A stretch of DNA of 19,626 bases from an uncultured Oscillospiraceae bacterium. GTDB taxonomy: Bacteria; Bacillota; Clostridia; Oscillospirales; Oscillospiraceae. The stretch lies in assembly GCA_934668605.1 (NCBI GenBank), contig CAKUNY010000017.1, positions 1-19,626 on the forward strand, written 5' to 3'. The notes under the pieces are model-generated. The model had not been told where the DNA came from, made no database searches, and worked only from the letters and a program-made list of their open reading frames with translations. Both the position numbers and the translations under genes were made by a program. Of the stretch, positions 5,624 through 14,012 are shown one piece after another; the first letter of the stretch is position 1, and the number at the start of each line of letters is the position of its first letter.

Positions 5624-7132
5624 ATGGCAGAACAAGAACTCTTACTTGGCATTGACCTCGGCACGAGCGGCTGCAAGGTCACGCTGATCGACACCGACTG
5701 CAACTTCATCGGCGACGGCTACACCGAATACACCACCTACCATCCGAACATCGGCTGGTCGGAGCAGGATCCGGCGGACTGGTTCCCCGCGTTCATGCGC
5801 AGCTTCGGCATTGCGCTGGAAAAGGGCGGCGCAAAGGCCAGCCAGGTCGTCGCGCTCAGTCTGGACGCGTCGGCGCACAACATTGTGCTGCTGGACAAGG
5901 ACGACCGCGTCCTGCGCAAGACCATCATGTGGACAGACACCCGCGCCACCGAGGAATCGGCCTTCATGACCGAGCACTACGGCAGCGAAATTTTCCGCAT
6001 CGGCTATCAGATGCCGAGCCCGACCTGGAGCATGCTGCAATTGATGTGGATCAAGAAGCATGAGCCCGAGGTGATGGAAAAGGCGGCGCGCGCCATGTTC
6101 GTCAAGGACTATGTCCGCTATCAGCTCACGGGCGTCTGGACGACAGACCATGTCGAGGCGCAGGGAAGTCTGCTCTTTGACAACATCAACTGGTGCTGGT
6201 CGGAAGATCTTTGCCGGATGAGCGGCATTCCGATCTCCATTCTGCCGCCGCTGGTCAAGCCGACGGACATTTCCGGCCATATCACGGCGGAGGCCTCCGC
6301 CATCACCGGCATTCGAGCCGGAACCCCGGTCATCAACGGCGCGACCGATACGGCGCTCGAGGCCTACTGCGTCGGCGCGATCCACGAAAACAACTGCGTC
6401 ACGAAGCTGGCGACCTCCGGCACGATCTATCTCTTCCGCAAGGAAGCGCACCCCGATCCCAAGGCGCTGACCTACTCGCACGTGGTCGACGGCCTGTGGT
6501 ACACGTGCCTGGCGACCTCGTCTGCCGCAGAGAGCCTGCGCTGGTACCGCGACACGTTCTGCAAGGCGGAATTCGCGCAGGAGCTTCAGGGCGGCAAGAA
6601 CACCTACCGCACGCTCGACGAAGAGGCGGAAAAGGTGCCTGCCGGCTGCGAGGGTCTGTTCTTCCATCCGTATCTGATGGGCGAGCGCTCGCCGTATTGG
6701 GACACCAAGCTGCGCGCAAGCTTCATCGGCGCAACGGCGCATCATGGCCGCGGCCATTTCAACCGCGCGGTGCTCGAGGGCGTGGCCTTCTCCATCAAGG
6801 ATAACTTCTCGCTGATCGAAAACACCGTGCCCATTCACGAGGTGCGCATTGTCGGCGGCGGCGGCAAGAGCCCGCTGTGGCGCAGCATCATGGCAAACGT
6901 CCTCAACCGGCCGATTCTCAAGTACGCGAACGACGATTCCTCTTACGGCTCGGCGCTGCTGGCCGGTGTCGGCGCGGGCATTTTCTCGAGCCACGAAGAG
7001 GCGGTGGAAAAGGGTCTGCACCTGAAAGAGCGGGTGGAGCCGGACGCGGAGACGGCGGCAAAGTATCAGGAGATCTTCCAGCGCTACCGCGAGCTTCATG
7101 ACGCACTTGCACCACTATACCATAAATTCTGA
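5624..7132 (+). CDS. FGGY-family carbohydrate kinase (xylulokinase-like)
   Basis: This 502-residue two-domain FGGY kinase has the N-terminal phosphate loop DLGTSGCK (residues 11-18), MWTDTRA at 102-108 as in xylulokinases, and a catalytic aspartate motif GATDTALEAY (Asp242 as likely base). In the C-terminal ATPase domain it has the MGERSPYWD segment and the ATP-binding stretch VGGGGKSPLW. These enzymes phosphorylate ketoses, polyols or related sugars with ATP in the cytoplasm. GAGGAG precedes the ATG at 5624; an upstream in-frame TTG at 5600 lacks a ribosome binding site. Placed between a dehydrogenase and a TIM-barrel protein, it probably phosphorylates the ketose product of the dehydrogenase. 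The sugar is not determinable. Confidence 0.88.
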   Translation: MAEQELLLGIDLGTSGCKVTLIDTDCNFIGDGYTEYTTYHPNIGWSEQDPADWFPAFMRSFGIALEKGGAKASQVVALSLDASAHNIVLLDKDDRVLRKTIMWTDTRATEESAFMTEHYGSEIFRIGYQMPSPTWSMLQLMWIKKHEPEVMEKAARAMFVKDYVRYQLTGVWTTDHVEAQGSLLFDNINWCWSEDLCRMSGIPISILPPLVKPTDISGHITAEASAITGIRAGTPVINGATDTALEAYCVGAIHENNCVTKLATSGTIYLFRKEAHPDPKALTYSHVVDGLWYTCLATSSAAESLRWYRDTFCKAEFAQELQGGKNTYRTLDEEAEKVPAGCEGLFFHPYLMGERSPYWDTKLRASFIGATAHHGRGHFNRAVLEGVAFSIKDNFSLIENTVPIHEVRIVGGGGKSPLWRSIMANVLNRPILKYANDDSSYGSALLAGVGAGIFSSHEEAVEKGLHLKERVEPDAETAAKYQEIFQRYRELHDALAPLYHKF

Positions 7133-7177
7133 TGATTTGACATTCTATTTTTTCAACACGACGGAGGATATAATACT

Positions 7178-7852
7178 ATGGGTATCAACCTGATCGCGAT
7201 GCTGACGAACCACGACAAGACGGTTCCCGGTGCAAAGTCGGTTTTTGAAGAAAACAAGTCTGCGAAGACCGGCTGCTGGGGCTTCAAGGACGTCGGCATT
7301 GAGCTTGCGGACGCGAAGGCGCTGGTCGCCTCGATGAAGGCCGAGGGTAAGACGACGTTTATGGAGCCTCTGATCGAGAGCGAAGAGGGCTGCCTGGAGG
7401 CGGCGCAGTTCGCCATCGACTGCGGCTTTGAGTATGTGATCGGCATGGAGTTCTATGAGAGCGTCGCGCAGAAGCTCAAGGGCACCGGCATTCAGTACTT
7501 CCCGACCTGCGGCCGCCGCGCGGGCATCCCGCGGATGCTCTACGGCACGGTACAGGAGATCATCGACGACGCCAAGCGGATTTTGGCCGTTGACGGCGTT
7601 GCGGGCATCTGCCTGTCGGTCTACCGCTACTGCGACGGCGACCCCGAAGCGATGGCAATGGAGTTTGCGCGGCAGATTTCCGCCCCGATGATCGTCACGG
7701 GAAGCATCGGAAACGACGAGCGCCTGAACTTCGTCAAGGCCATGAAGCCCTGGGGCTTCACCATCGGCTCGGCGCTCTTCGACGACAGCTTCGGCCATTA
7801 CGATCACATTTCCGACAAGCTGGACATGCTGCTTGAAAAGCTGGAGCAGTAA
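7178..7852 (+). CDS. TIM-barrel protein, aldolase/epimerase-like
   Basis: This 224-residue soluble protein has alternating hydrophobic strands and amphipathic helices of the (beta/alpha)8 kind. Examples are FMEPLIES, YVIGMEFYES, GIQYFPTCGRR, GICLSVYRY and PMIVTGSIGND. The C-terminal GFTIGSALFD resembles the phosphate-binding loop at the end of ribulose-phosphate-binding barrels (HisA, Rpe and KDPG aldolase groups). Several charged barrel residues (Glu at strand ends, Arg-Arg after CG) could form the active site. I do not recognise an exact family. Directly after a sugar kinase, the simplest role is cleavage or epimerisation of the phosphorylated sugar (inference). A CGGAGG ribosome binding site precedes the ATG. 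Confidence 0.6.
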   Translation: MGINLIAMLTNHDKTVPGAKSVFEENKSAKTGCWGFKDVGIELADAKALVASMKAEGKTTFMEPLIESEEGCLEAAQFAIDCGFEYVIGMEFYESVAQKLKGTGIQYFPTCGRRAGIPRMLYGTVQEIIDDAKRILAVDGVAGICLSVYRYCDGDPEAMAMEFARQISAPMIVTGSIGNDERLNFVKAMKPWGFTIGSALFDDSFGHYDHISDKLDMLLEKLEQ

Positions 7853-8060
7853 TTACGGACAGCGCAAAACATACTGGAACCTGAAGCTACGACGGCTGTC
7901 AAAGCTATCTCCCGCAATCGCACGTTTGTACATCGCCGGATCGCGCCGCCAGGCGGCGCGATCTGACCCCGGCTCATGTTTAACGCTGGATAGAACCGGT
8001 TTGGGTTTCCCCGAGAACCGGCGATATGCGAGTTAAAAATAAAAACAAGGAGAGATAACC
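7853..8060 (+). promoter_or_regulatory. Structured leader of the Liv-type transporter genes
   Basis: No gene is visible here. A very stable hairpin, 11 perfect pairs with a CAG loop, lies at 7939-7963. A second, CCGGTT/AACCGG with an inner GGG/CCC, lies at 7996-8021. ATCGCCGG (7932-7939) can also pair over long range with CCGGCGAT (8018-8025), which would exclude part of the second hairpin. No clear T tract follows, and I see no convincing -35/-10 pair. The region may tune or process the mRNA between the enzyme genes and the binding-protein gene, or act as a partial terminator. Confidence 0.5.
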
Positions 8061-9254
8061 ATGAATCGTACCACCAGATCCACTCTAGCATTGCTTCTTG
8101 CGCTTTGCCTGATGATGGCCGTCTTTGCCGGCTGTAGCAGCAAAGCCTCCACCGAAACGGCAAACAATACCGAAAGTGCTTCGACAAGCACGGAAGCAGC
8201 GGCGGCTGACACCTATATTATTGGCCTGGATTGCCCGATGACCGGCGGCAATGCAAGCTTCGGTGAGCAGCTGTCCTACGGCGCGCAGATGGCGATTGAC
8301 GAAGTCAATGCCAACGGCGGTATCAACGGCGTTCTTCTGACGCTCGAGATTCAGGACGACAAGTCCGACCCCAAGGAGGCCGCTACCATTGCGACCAAGT
8401 TCGCGGCGAAGAAAAACTGTGTCGCCTCCATCGGCTATTACAACTCCTCGTGCTGCCTGTCCGCACTGCCCATCATCAACGAGAACAAGCTCGTCACGAT
8501 CTGCACCGGCTCCAACCCCGACATCTCCGCAGCAAACCAGACCTACGGCTTCCGCATTGAGCCGACCGACCTCCAGCAGGCTGTTTACGCTGCGGACTGG
8601 ATGGTAGAAGACGGCCGCAGCAAGGTTGCGATCCTGTACGAATCCACCGACTACGGCATGGGTCAGGAAGAGATCATCTCCCAGATCCTCGAAGAGTCCG
8701 GCGCTGAGATCGTCTGCTCCGAGGCCTATGTTCTGGGCGAGACGAAGGACTTCACCAACATTCTGACCAAGGTCAAGAACTCCGGCGCAGACAGCATCTT
8801 CCTCGCCGGCACCTACACCGAGGGCGCTCTGATCGTCAAGCAGCAGAAGTCCCTTGGCATGACCCTTCCGTGCTACTCCTCTTCTTCCATGTTTGAAGTT
8901 GCGTTCCTTGAGGCCGCCGGCGACGCTGCCGAGGGCGTGAAGGTTCAGGGCGTTCTGGTTCCCGATGACCCCTCCGAGGTGATCGTCAACTTCCAGAACA
9001 AGTACAAAGAGCTCTACGGCGACGATAAGACCGCCGGTACCTTCTCCGGCCACGGCTACGCCTCCGTCATGATGCTGGCGGAAGCCATGAACGCTGTCGG
9101 CACCGATCCCGACGCGATGGCCGAATATCTCGCGAGCAAGGACAGCTTCGACACCGTCTACGGCAAGGTCTACTTCAACGAGACGCACGATCTGATGTTC
9201 GAAAAGCTGACCCGCCTTGTTGTCCAGGATGGCAAGTTCGTCGTTGTTGACTGA
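8061..9254 (+). CDS. livJ: Branched-chain-amino-acid-type ABC transporter substrate-binding lipoprotein
   Basis: This 397-residue protein has a lipoprotein signal peptide: basic N-terminus, hydrophobic core at residues 8-22, and the lipobox FAGC with Cys25 as lipid anchor. A Ser/Thr/Ala-rich linker follows. The mature part is a type-1 periplasmic-binding fold of the LivJ/LivK group, with the opening YIIGLDCPMTGGNASFGEQL, then AIDEVNANGGING and DDKSDPKEAATIATKF. It sits on the outer face of the membrane and delivers ligand to LivHM. AAGGAGA precedes the ATG. The family also carries urea, aromatic acids and other ligands, and the catabolic neighbours make a non-amino-acid ligand plausible. Confidence 0.92.
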   Translation: MNRTTRSTLALLLALCLMMAVFAGCSSKASTETANNTESASTSTEAAAADTYIIGLDCPMTGGNASFGEQLSYGAQMAIDEVNANGGINGVLLTLEIQDDKSDPKEAATIATKFAAKKNCVASIGYYNSSCCLSALPIINENKLVTICTGSNPDISAANQTYGFRIEPTDLQQAVYAADWMVEDGRSKVAILYESTDYGMGQEEIISQILEESGAEIVCSEAYVLGETKDFTNILTKVKNSGADSIFLAGTYTEGALIVKQQKSLGMTLPCYSSSSMFEVAFLEAAGDAAEGVKVQGVLVPDDPSEVIVNFQNKYKELYGDDKTAGTFSGHGYASVMMLAEAMNAVGTDPDAMAEYLASKDSFDTVYGKVYFNETHDLMFEKLTRLVVQDGKFVVVD

Positions 9255-9292
9255 TTGTCCGCTTCCGAACACAACATAAGCACCGCACGTCC

Positions 9293-9329
9293 GGTGGGAG
9301 AGGGGAGGCAACGCCGCCTCTCTTCCGCC
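9293..9329 (+). other. Hairpin between the binding-protein and permease genes
   Basis: GAGGGGAGGC (9300-9309) pairs with GCCTCTCTTC (9316-9325) over 10 bp including two G-U pairs; an outer GGTG/CGCC pairing extends it. It lies 39 bases after the livJ stop with no T tract. Such structures commonly protect the abundant binding-protein mRNA and lower permease expression; that role is inferred here. Confidence 0.5.
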
Positions 9330-9373
9330 AGAGGGCTCGCACACTCTTTTGGAAAGGACAGTGAGTTTCAAAG

Positions 9374-10249
9374 ATGTTTTTGCAAATCGTCATAAATGGT
9401 CTGACGCAGGGGTGCGTCTACGCGCTCATCGCGCTCGGCTATTCTATGGTATACGGCACGCTGCGATTTATCAATTTTGCCCACGGCGACACGTACATGT
9501 GGGGCGCATGCTTCGCGCTGCTCTTTGCCCGGATGGATATTCCGTTTATCCCGGCGCTTCTTCTGACCATGATCTGTACCGGACTGCTTTCGGTTACGAT
9601 TGAATTTCTCTGCTACCGCCGTCTGCGCAATGTCCCGCGCGTCATTGTTACGGCGAGTGCGCTTGGCGCATCGATTGTGCTCTCCAACGCTGCGCTGGTT
9701 CTCATCGGCGCGGACGTCTATACCGTTCCGTCCTTCTTTGAGGTTCGCTATTTTACGCTGGGGAACGTTGTTGTAAACAGCATGCAGTTCATGCTGCTGG
9801 GCTGCGCCGTTGTTCTGATGCTGGCGCTGACCCTCTTCATCAATAAGACTAAATTTGGCCGCGCCATCCGCGCGACCTCCGAAAATATGGACGTTACGAG
9901 CCTGATGGGCATCAACACCAACACGATCATCAGCCTGACGTTCTTCATTGGCGCCGCGCTGGCCGGTGCGGCAGGCATGCTCGTCGGCATCTACTATGAC
10001 GCGGTCTATTCCACGATGGGCTATATGGCCGGTATGAAGGCGTTTACCGCAGCCATTCTCGGCGGCATCGGCTCGATTCCCGGCGCGATGCTCGGAAGCC
10101 TCGTGCTCGGCCAGATCGAAAGCTTCGGCACGACCTACATTTCCTCCAGCATGGGTCCGGCAATTTCCTTTGCCGTTCTGATTCTGGTGCTCCTGGTTCG
10201 CCCGACCGGCTTCTTCGGCGGCGGCGACGCCAAGGCAAATCGCGTTTGA
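9374..10249 (+). CDS. livH: Branched-chain-amino-acid-type ABC transporter permease LivH
   Basis: This 291-residue integral membrane protein has about eight hydrophobic segments. It opens with the family's characteristic MFLQIVINGLTQGCVYALIA and GYSMVYGTLRFINFAHGD stretches. The cytoplasmic coupling region carries KFGRAIRATSEN and then the MGINTNTIISLTF segment, which contacts the ATPases. LivH forms the membrane channel with LivM. The ATG has only a distant AAAGGA (15 bases upstream), consistent with modest translation after the intercistronic hairpin. The next gene follows with its ribosome binding site overlapping this stop. Confidence 0.93.
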   Translation: MFLQIVINGLTQGCVYALIALGYSMVYGTLRFINFAHGDTYMWGACFALLFARMDIPFIPALLLTMICTGLLSVTIEFLCYRRLRNVPRVIVTASALGASIVLSNAALVLIGADVYTVPSFFEVRYFTLGNVVVNSMQFMLLGCAVVLMLALTLFINKTKFGRAIRATSENMDVTSLMGINTNTIISLTFFIGAALAGAAGMLVGIYYDAVYSTMGYMAGMKAFTAAILGGIGSIPGAMLGSLVLGQIESFGTTYISSSMGPAISFAVLILVLLVRPTGFFGGGDAKANRV

Positions 10250-10260
10250 GGAGGGGCGTT

Positions 10261-11253
10261 ATGAAACTGAAAGAACTGCTCTGCAATCGCCATTTTCAGC
10301 TTGGCGCGGTGATCGTGATCCTGGGTCTGGTGCCGATTTTTGTGAACAACGCGTCTGTCATGCACGTGGCGGTCATGCTGCTTCTGTACGTGATCCTGGC
10401 GCTCGGTCTTGAGATCGCGCTCGGCATCACCGGTCTGTTCTCCCTCTGTCACGCGGCGTTCTACGGCATGGGCGCTTACGCCTCGGCGCTTCTGACGCTC
10501 CGTTTGGGCGTGAGCTTCTGGATCGCGCTTCCGGTCGGCGCGCTCTGCGCGTGCCTGTTCGGCATTCTCATCGGCCTTCCGGCGCTCCGCACGAACGGCG
10601 ACTACCTTGCGATCGCGACGCTCGGCTTCGGCGAAATTTTCCGTCTGCTTTTGATCAACGGCGGCGACTTTACCAGAGGCCCGCGCGGTCTTCCGGGCAT
10701 TCCCCGGCCGCAGCTGTTCGGGCTCGACTTTTCCAGCAAGACGACGTATTTCTACCTGATCCTCGTCTTCGCGGTGATCATCTTCCTGATCGTGCTCAAC
10801 ATTCCGCGCACCTTCTTCGGAAGAGCCCTGATGGCCGTGCGCGACGATGAGGACGCGGCTGGCTTCATGGGCATCAACATTTCCCGCTACAAGGTCACGG
10901 CGTTCGCGCTCAGCGGCCTGATCGCGGGTATCGCGGGTGCGTTCTATGCACATTATATCTGCTTCATCAGCCCCGATACGTTTGTCTACAACGACTCGAT
11001 CACCATTTTGACGATGGTTCTCATCGGCGGCAGCGGCACGGTCGTCGGCCCTGTCATCGGCGCGGTGCTTCTGACGCTGCTGCCGGAGCTGCTGCGCTCT
11101 CTGGTTCAGTACCGGATGCTCATTTACGGCTTGATCGTTGTGATCATGATGCAGATCCGTCCGAACGGTATTCTCGGAAGCTACAATACCCGTTCGTCCT
11201 ATCTGGAGGCGATCATGAAATCGCTTCGGCACAAAAAAGACAAGGAGGCGTGA
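10261..11253 (+). CDS. livM: Branched-chain-amino-acid-type ABC transporter permease LivM
   Basis: This 330-residue permease has multiple hydrophobic helices and the LivM signatures GLEIALGITGLFSLCHAAFY, GMGAYASALLTLR, GDYLAIATLGFGEIFRLLLI and GPRGLPGIPRP. The cytoplasmic coupling motif FFGRALMAVRDDEDAAGFMG is present near residue 190, and the C-terminus carries IGGSGTVVGPVIGA. The ATG at 10261 is chosen because GAGGAGG sits 6-12 bases upstream; the in-frame TTG at 10246 overlaps the livH stop region and has no ribosome binding site. It pairs with LivH in the inner membrane. Confidence 0.93.
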   Translation: MKLKELLCNRHFQLGAVIVILGLVPIFVNNASVMHVAVMLLLYVILALGLEIALGITGLFSLCHAAFYGMGAYASALLTLRLGVSFWIALPVGALCACLFGILIGLPALRTNGDYLAIATLGFGEIFRLLLINGGDFTRGPRGLPGIPRPQLFGLDFSSKTTYFYLILVFAVIIFLIVLNIPRTFFGRALMAVRDDEDAAGFMGINISRYKVTAFALSGLIAGIAGAFYAHYICFISPDTFVYNDSITILTMVLIGGSGTVVGPVIGAVLLTLLPELLRSLVQYRMLIYGLIVVIMMQIRPNGILGSYNTRSSYLEAIMKSLRHKKDKEA

Positions 11254-11256
11254 GCG

Positions 11257-12042
11257 ATGCTGCTTGAAATTGATCATGTAACCAAGGCATTCGGCGGCGT
11301 CGTCGCGACCAATGACGTTTCGGCGACGTTCGACGCAGGAAAAATCTACAGCCTGATCGGCCCCAACGGCGCGGGAAAAACGACGCTGTTCAACCTGATC
11401 ACGGGCGCTTATGTCAAAACCTCCGGCAAAATCTCGTTCGACGGCAAAGACCTCGAAGGCATGAAAACGTACGACATCAACCGCATCGGCATCGCCCGAA
11501 CCTTCCAGAACATCCGCCTGTTCAAGCAGATGACGGTTCTGGAGAACGTTATGACGGGCATGCACAGCCGGATCCATCATGCCAGCATCGAGTCGTTCCT
11601 GCCCTGGCGCTCGCAGCAGATCGAGCGCGAGATCGTGGAAAAGAGCATGGAGGCGCTGAAAATTGTCGGTCTGGACGACAAGTATAAGGAATTCGGCACC
11701 TCTCTTTCCTATGGCCAGCAGCGCCGTCTGGAAATTGCGCGCGCGCTCGTCAGCGAGCCCAAGCTGCTGCTTCTCGACGAGCCGGCAGCCGGCATGAACA
11801 TCAAGGAGTCGGCAGACCTTCTGGAGCTGATCCGCTGGATCAACGAGGAGCTGCATAAGACGATCATCTTCATCGAGCACAACATGCGCGTTGTTATGAA
11901 CGTTTCGGACTACATCTACGTGCTCGACCACGGCACGAAGATCTCCGAGGGCACGCCGGATGTTGTCAGCAAAGACCCGGTCGTCATCGAGGCCTATCTC
12001 GGCACAAAGAAGAATGGAGGCGAAACAGATGCTGCACGTTGA
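11257..12042 (+). CDS. livG: ABC transporter ATP-binding protein LivG
   Basis: This 261-residue ATPase has Walker A GPNGAGKTT, the LivG-type insertion with ARTFQNIRLFKQMTVLENVM, a signature written LSYGQQRRLEIARAL (Tyr replacing one Gly of LSGGQ, usual in LivG), and Walker B LLLDEPAAG followed by IEHNMRVVM with the switch histidine. It drives import together with LivF. AAGGAGG lies 9 bases upstream of the ATG. Its 3' end overlaps livF by 14 bases, so the two ATPases are made in a coupled way. Confidence 0.94.
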   Translation: MLLEIDHVTKAFGGVVATNDVSATFDAGKIYSLIGPNGAGKTTLFNLITGAYVKTSGKISFDGKDLEGMKTYDINRIGIARTFQNIRLFKQMTVLENVMTGMHSRIHHASIESFLPWRSQQIEREIVEKSMEALKIVGLDDKYKEFGTSLSYGQQRRLEIARALVSEPKLLLLDEPAAGMNIKESADLLELIRWINEELHKTIIFIEHNMRVVMNVSDYIYVLDHGTKISEGTPDVVSKDPVVIEAYLGTKKNGGETDAAR

Positions 12043-12739
12043 AAATCTCTGCGTCAATTACGGCGCGATCAAGGCCGTCCGCAATGTTTCGTTCCATGTG
12101 GAAAAGGGCGAGATCGTCTCGATCATCGGCAACAACGGCGCGGGAAAATCCTCCACGCTGCGCGCTCTGACCGGCATTGTCAAGCCCGCGAGCGGCTCGA
12201 TCCGCCTGTTCGATCAGGAAATCGCGCAGACGAAGGCACATAAGATCTGCAACATGGGCATGGCCATGTGCCCCGAGGGACGCGGCATCTATACACGCAT
12301 GACCGTGGAAGAAAACCTCGAAATGGGCGCTTACAACCGCAAGGACAAGGACGGCGTGAAAAACGACTTTGAAAAGGTCTATCAGCTCTTCCCGGTTCTC
12401 GCCGAGCGCCGCAAGCAGAAGGGCGGAAGCCTCTCTGGCGGCGAGCAGCAGATGCTGGCGGTTGGCCGCGCGATCATGCAGGCGCCGAAGATCCTGCTGC
12501 TGGACGAGCCGTCGCTCGGCCTTGCGCCGCAGGTCATCGAGTCGATCTTCGAGGTCGTCAAGGAGCTCAACCGCACCGAGGACATGCCGGTTCTTCTCGT
12601 CGAGCAGAACGTGTATCTGGCGCTCGAAGTTTCCAACCGCGGCTACGTTCTGGAGACGGGCGAGATCGTTCTGGAGGACACGTCGGAGAACCTGCTCAAC
12701 AACGAAATGGTGCAGAAATCCTATCTGGGTGTTGACTGA
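12029..12739 (+). CDS. livF: ABC transporter ATP-binding protein LivF
   Basis: This 236-residue ATPase is of LivF length. Walker A is GNNGAGKSS, followed by MAMCPEGRGIYTRMTVEENL, which is the LivF fingerprint. The signature is LSGGEQQMLAVGRA, Walker B is LLLDEPSLGLAP and the switch is LVEQNV. The ATG at 12029 is preceded by GGAGG and lies inside the end of livG. Translation stops one base before the start of the alcohol dehydrogenase gene, so transport and enzyme genes are physically coupled. Confidence 0.94.
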   Translation: MLHVENLCVNYGAIKAVRNVSFHVEKGEIVSIIGNNGAGKSSTLRALTGIVKPASGSIRLFDQEIAQTKAHKICNMGMAMCPEGRGIYTRMTVEENLEMGAYNRKDKDGVKNDFEKVYQLFPVLAERRKQKGGSLSGGEQQMLAVGRAIMQAPKILLLDEPSLGLAPQVIESIFEVVKELNRTEDMPVLLVEQNVYLALEVSNRGYVLETGEIVLEDTSENLLNNEMVQKSYLGVD

Positions 12740-12740
12740 C

Positions 12741-13919
12741 ATGGCATACGAAGTGATGCTTTCCCAGACATCGCAGGCGCTGCGTACGCCGGTCGTCTGG
12801 CGGCTGCCGGGATGCGGCAGCGGAAAAACGGCGCTGTTCTGCGGCGCGGCGCAGACACTTGGCACGGAGCTTCAGGCGCTTGGCGCGCGGCACATCTTTC
12901 TGGTTATCGGCCGGCACGCCGCAAAGACAGACACGGAGGCGGTCATTCTCAATAGCCTGCGCTCGTTGGGAATCACCTGGGACGTCTATTCTGAAATTCC
13001 GGCCGAGCCGCATCTGGAGGACGCCTTGCAGATGGCGGAGGCAATGAAGGGCGCGCGCTATGACGCGGTCGTCGGCGTTGGCGGCGGCAGCGTGCTCGAT
13101 CTTGCAAAGCTGGCCGCGCACAATGAGGGCGGCGATCTCTCCTCGCGCGTCCGGGCGGCGGAATTTTCGGGACATCGCCTTCCTCTGGTGCTGCTTCCGA
13201 CCACGTCCGGCACCGGAAGCGAGGTAAGCCCCTACGCGGTCGTGACCGTGGACGGGAAGAAGGTCTTTTATACATCGGGAAACCTTCTGCCGGATGTGGC
13301 GCTCGTTGACCCGCTTCTGACCGTTTCCATGCCGCCCAGGACCACTGCCGCGACGGCGCTTGACGCGCTGACGCACGCGCTCGAGGGCGCGATGGGAAGG
13401 CCGGTGCCGTTTACAAGCGCCATTGCCGCGGAGACGCTCCGGCTGATTCTGGACGCGCTGCCGCGCGCGCTGGAAAACGGGCAGGACGTGCAGGCACGCT
13501 ATGATCTCTCGTTTGCCTCCGTGATGGCCATGATGGGCTATGCCATCGGCGGCGGACTCTACGCGCACAGCGTGTCGTATATTCTGACGCTGGAAAAGGG
13601 TGCGGCGCACGGCGTCGGCTGCGGTCTGGCGCTGCCGTTTACGATGAAGCTGAATGAGGCGTACATCAGGCCGCTTCTCGCGCGTCTGGAGAGCGTCTGC
13701 CCGGGCGCTTCACCCGCGGCGCAGATCCGCAGGCTGTATCTTGAAAGCGGCCTGCCGGAGAATTTGCAGGCGCTCGGATACCGGGAGGAGGAAATCCCGC
13801 GCCTGGCGGAGCTTCTTCTGGCGAAGTATGGCCGCAAAACGAACCCGAGAGCCTATACGGCAGAAGACGCGCAGAGGCTTTTTGCCGCGATGTATCACGG
13901 GAATCTGGAAGAACTTTAA
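12741..13919 (+). CDS. Iron-containing (group III) alcohol dehydrogenase
   Basis: This 392-residue protein has the dinucleotide-binding motif GGGSVLDLAK (residues 114-123) and TTSGTGSEV at 154-162. The metal site Asp190, Asp208-x3-His212, His276 and His290 fits the Fe-ADH pattern, with the exact first ligand uncertain. Family members reduce aldehydes or oxidise alcohols such as propanediol, butanol or hydroxybutyrate with NAD(P)(H). The start has no clear ribosome binding site but lies one base after the livF stop, indicating translational coupling. It probably disposes of the aldehyde released in the pathway, as FucO does for lactaldehyde (inference). Confidence 0.88.
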   Translation: MAYEVMLSQTSQALRTPVVWRLPGCGSGKTALFCGAAQTLGTELQALGARHIFLVIGRHAAKTDTEAVILNSLRSLGITWDVYSEIPAEPHLEDALQMAEAMKGARYDAVVGVGGGSVLDLAKLAAHNEGGDLSSRVRAAEFSGHRLPLVLLPTTSGTGSEVSPYAVVTVDGKKVFYTSGNLLPDVALVDPLLTVSMPPRTTAATALDALTHALEGAMGRPVPFTSAIAAETLRLILDALPRALENGQDVQARYDLSFASVMAMMGYAIGGGLYAHSVSYILTLEKGAAHGVGCGLALPFTMKLNEAYIRPLLARLESVCPGASPAAQIRRLYLESGLPENLQALGYREEEIPRLAELLLAKYGRKTNPRAYTAEDAQRLFAAMYHGNLEEL

Positions 13920-13975
13920 AAAGCCTTCGGCGCCATCTGCTGCTGCCCGCTTTGCCGATGGAAGCAAGGCTTTTT
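13918..13975 (+). terminator. Intrinsic terminator between the Fe-ADH and gldA-like genes
   Basis: AAAAAGCCTT (13918-13927) pairs with AAGGCTTTTT (13966-13975). An inner CCATC/GATGG helix continues the stem, and the 3' arm ends in five Ts. The next start codon is only 37 bases downstream, with no room for a good promoter, so gldA-like expression must depend on read-through or on a promoter inside the upstream gene. Confidence 0.65.
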
Positions 13976-14012
13976 GAAAAACCATGAAAATTCTAGCATA
14001 GAGGTATCAGTT

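Noticed and set aside
4385..5635. Minus-strand open frame of 416 codons
   Set aside because: Antisense to the tautomerase-like and SDR genes, which have clear motifs and ribosome binding sites; the shadow has none.
5642..7099. Minus-strand open frame of 485 codons
   Set aside because: Antisense to the FGGY kinase; low-complexity composition and no domain.
7137..7174. TTGACA and TATAAT upstream of the TIM-barrel gene
   Set aside because: The elements are 26 bases apart and the TATAAT overlaps the ribosome binding site spacer next to the ATG, so they do not form a promoter.
10135..12057. Minus-strand open frame of 640 codons
   Set aside because: It is antisense to livM and livG, very rich in Arg, Asp, His and Val as expected from GC-biased shadows, and has no motif or ribosome binding site.
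12369..12740. N-terminal extension of the Fe-ADH frame by 124 residues
   Set aside because: It overlaps livF in another frame and is a Ser/Arg-rich shadow; the ATG at 12741 directly after the livF stop gives the normal family N-terminus.
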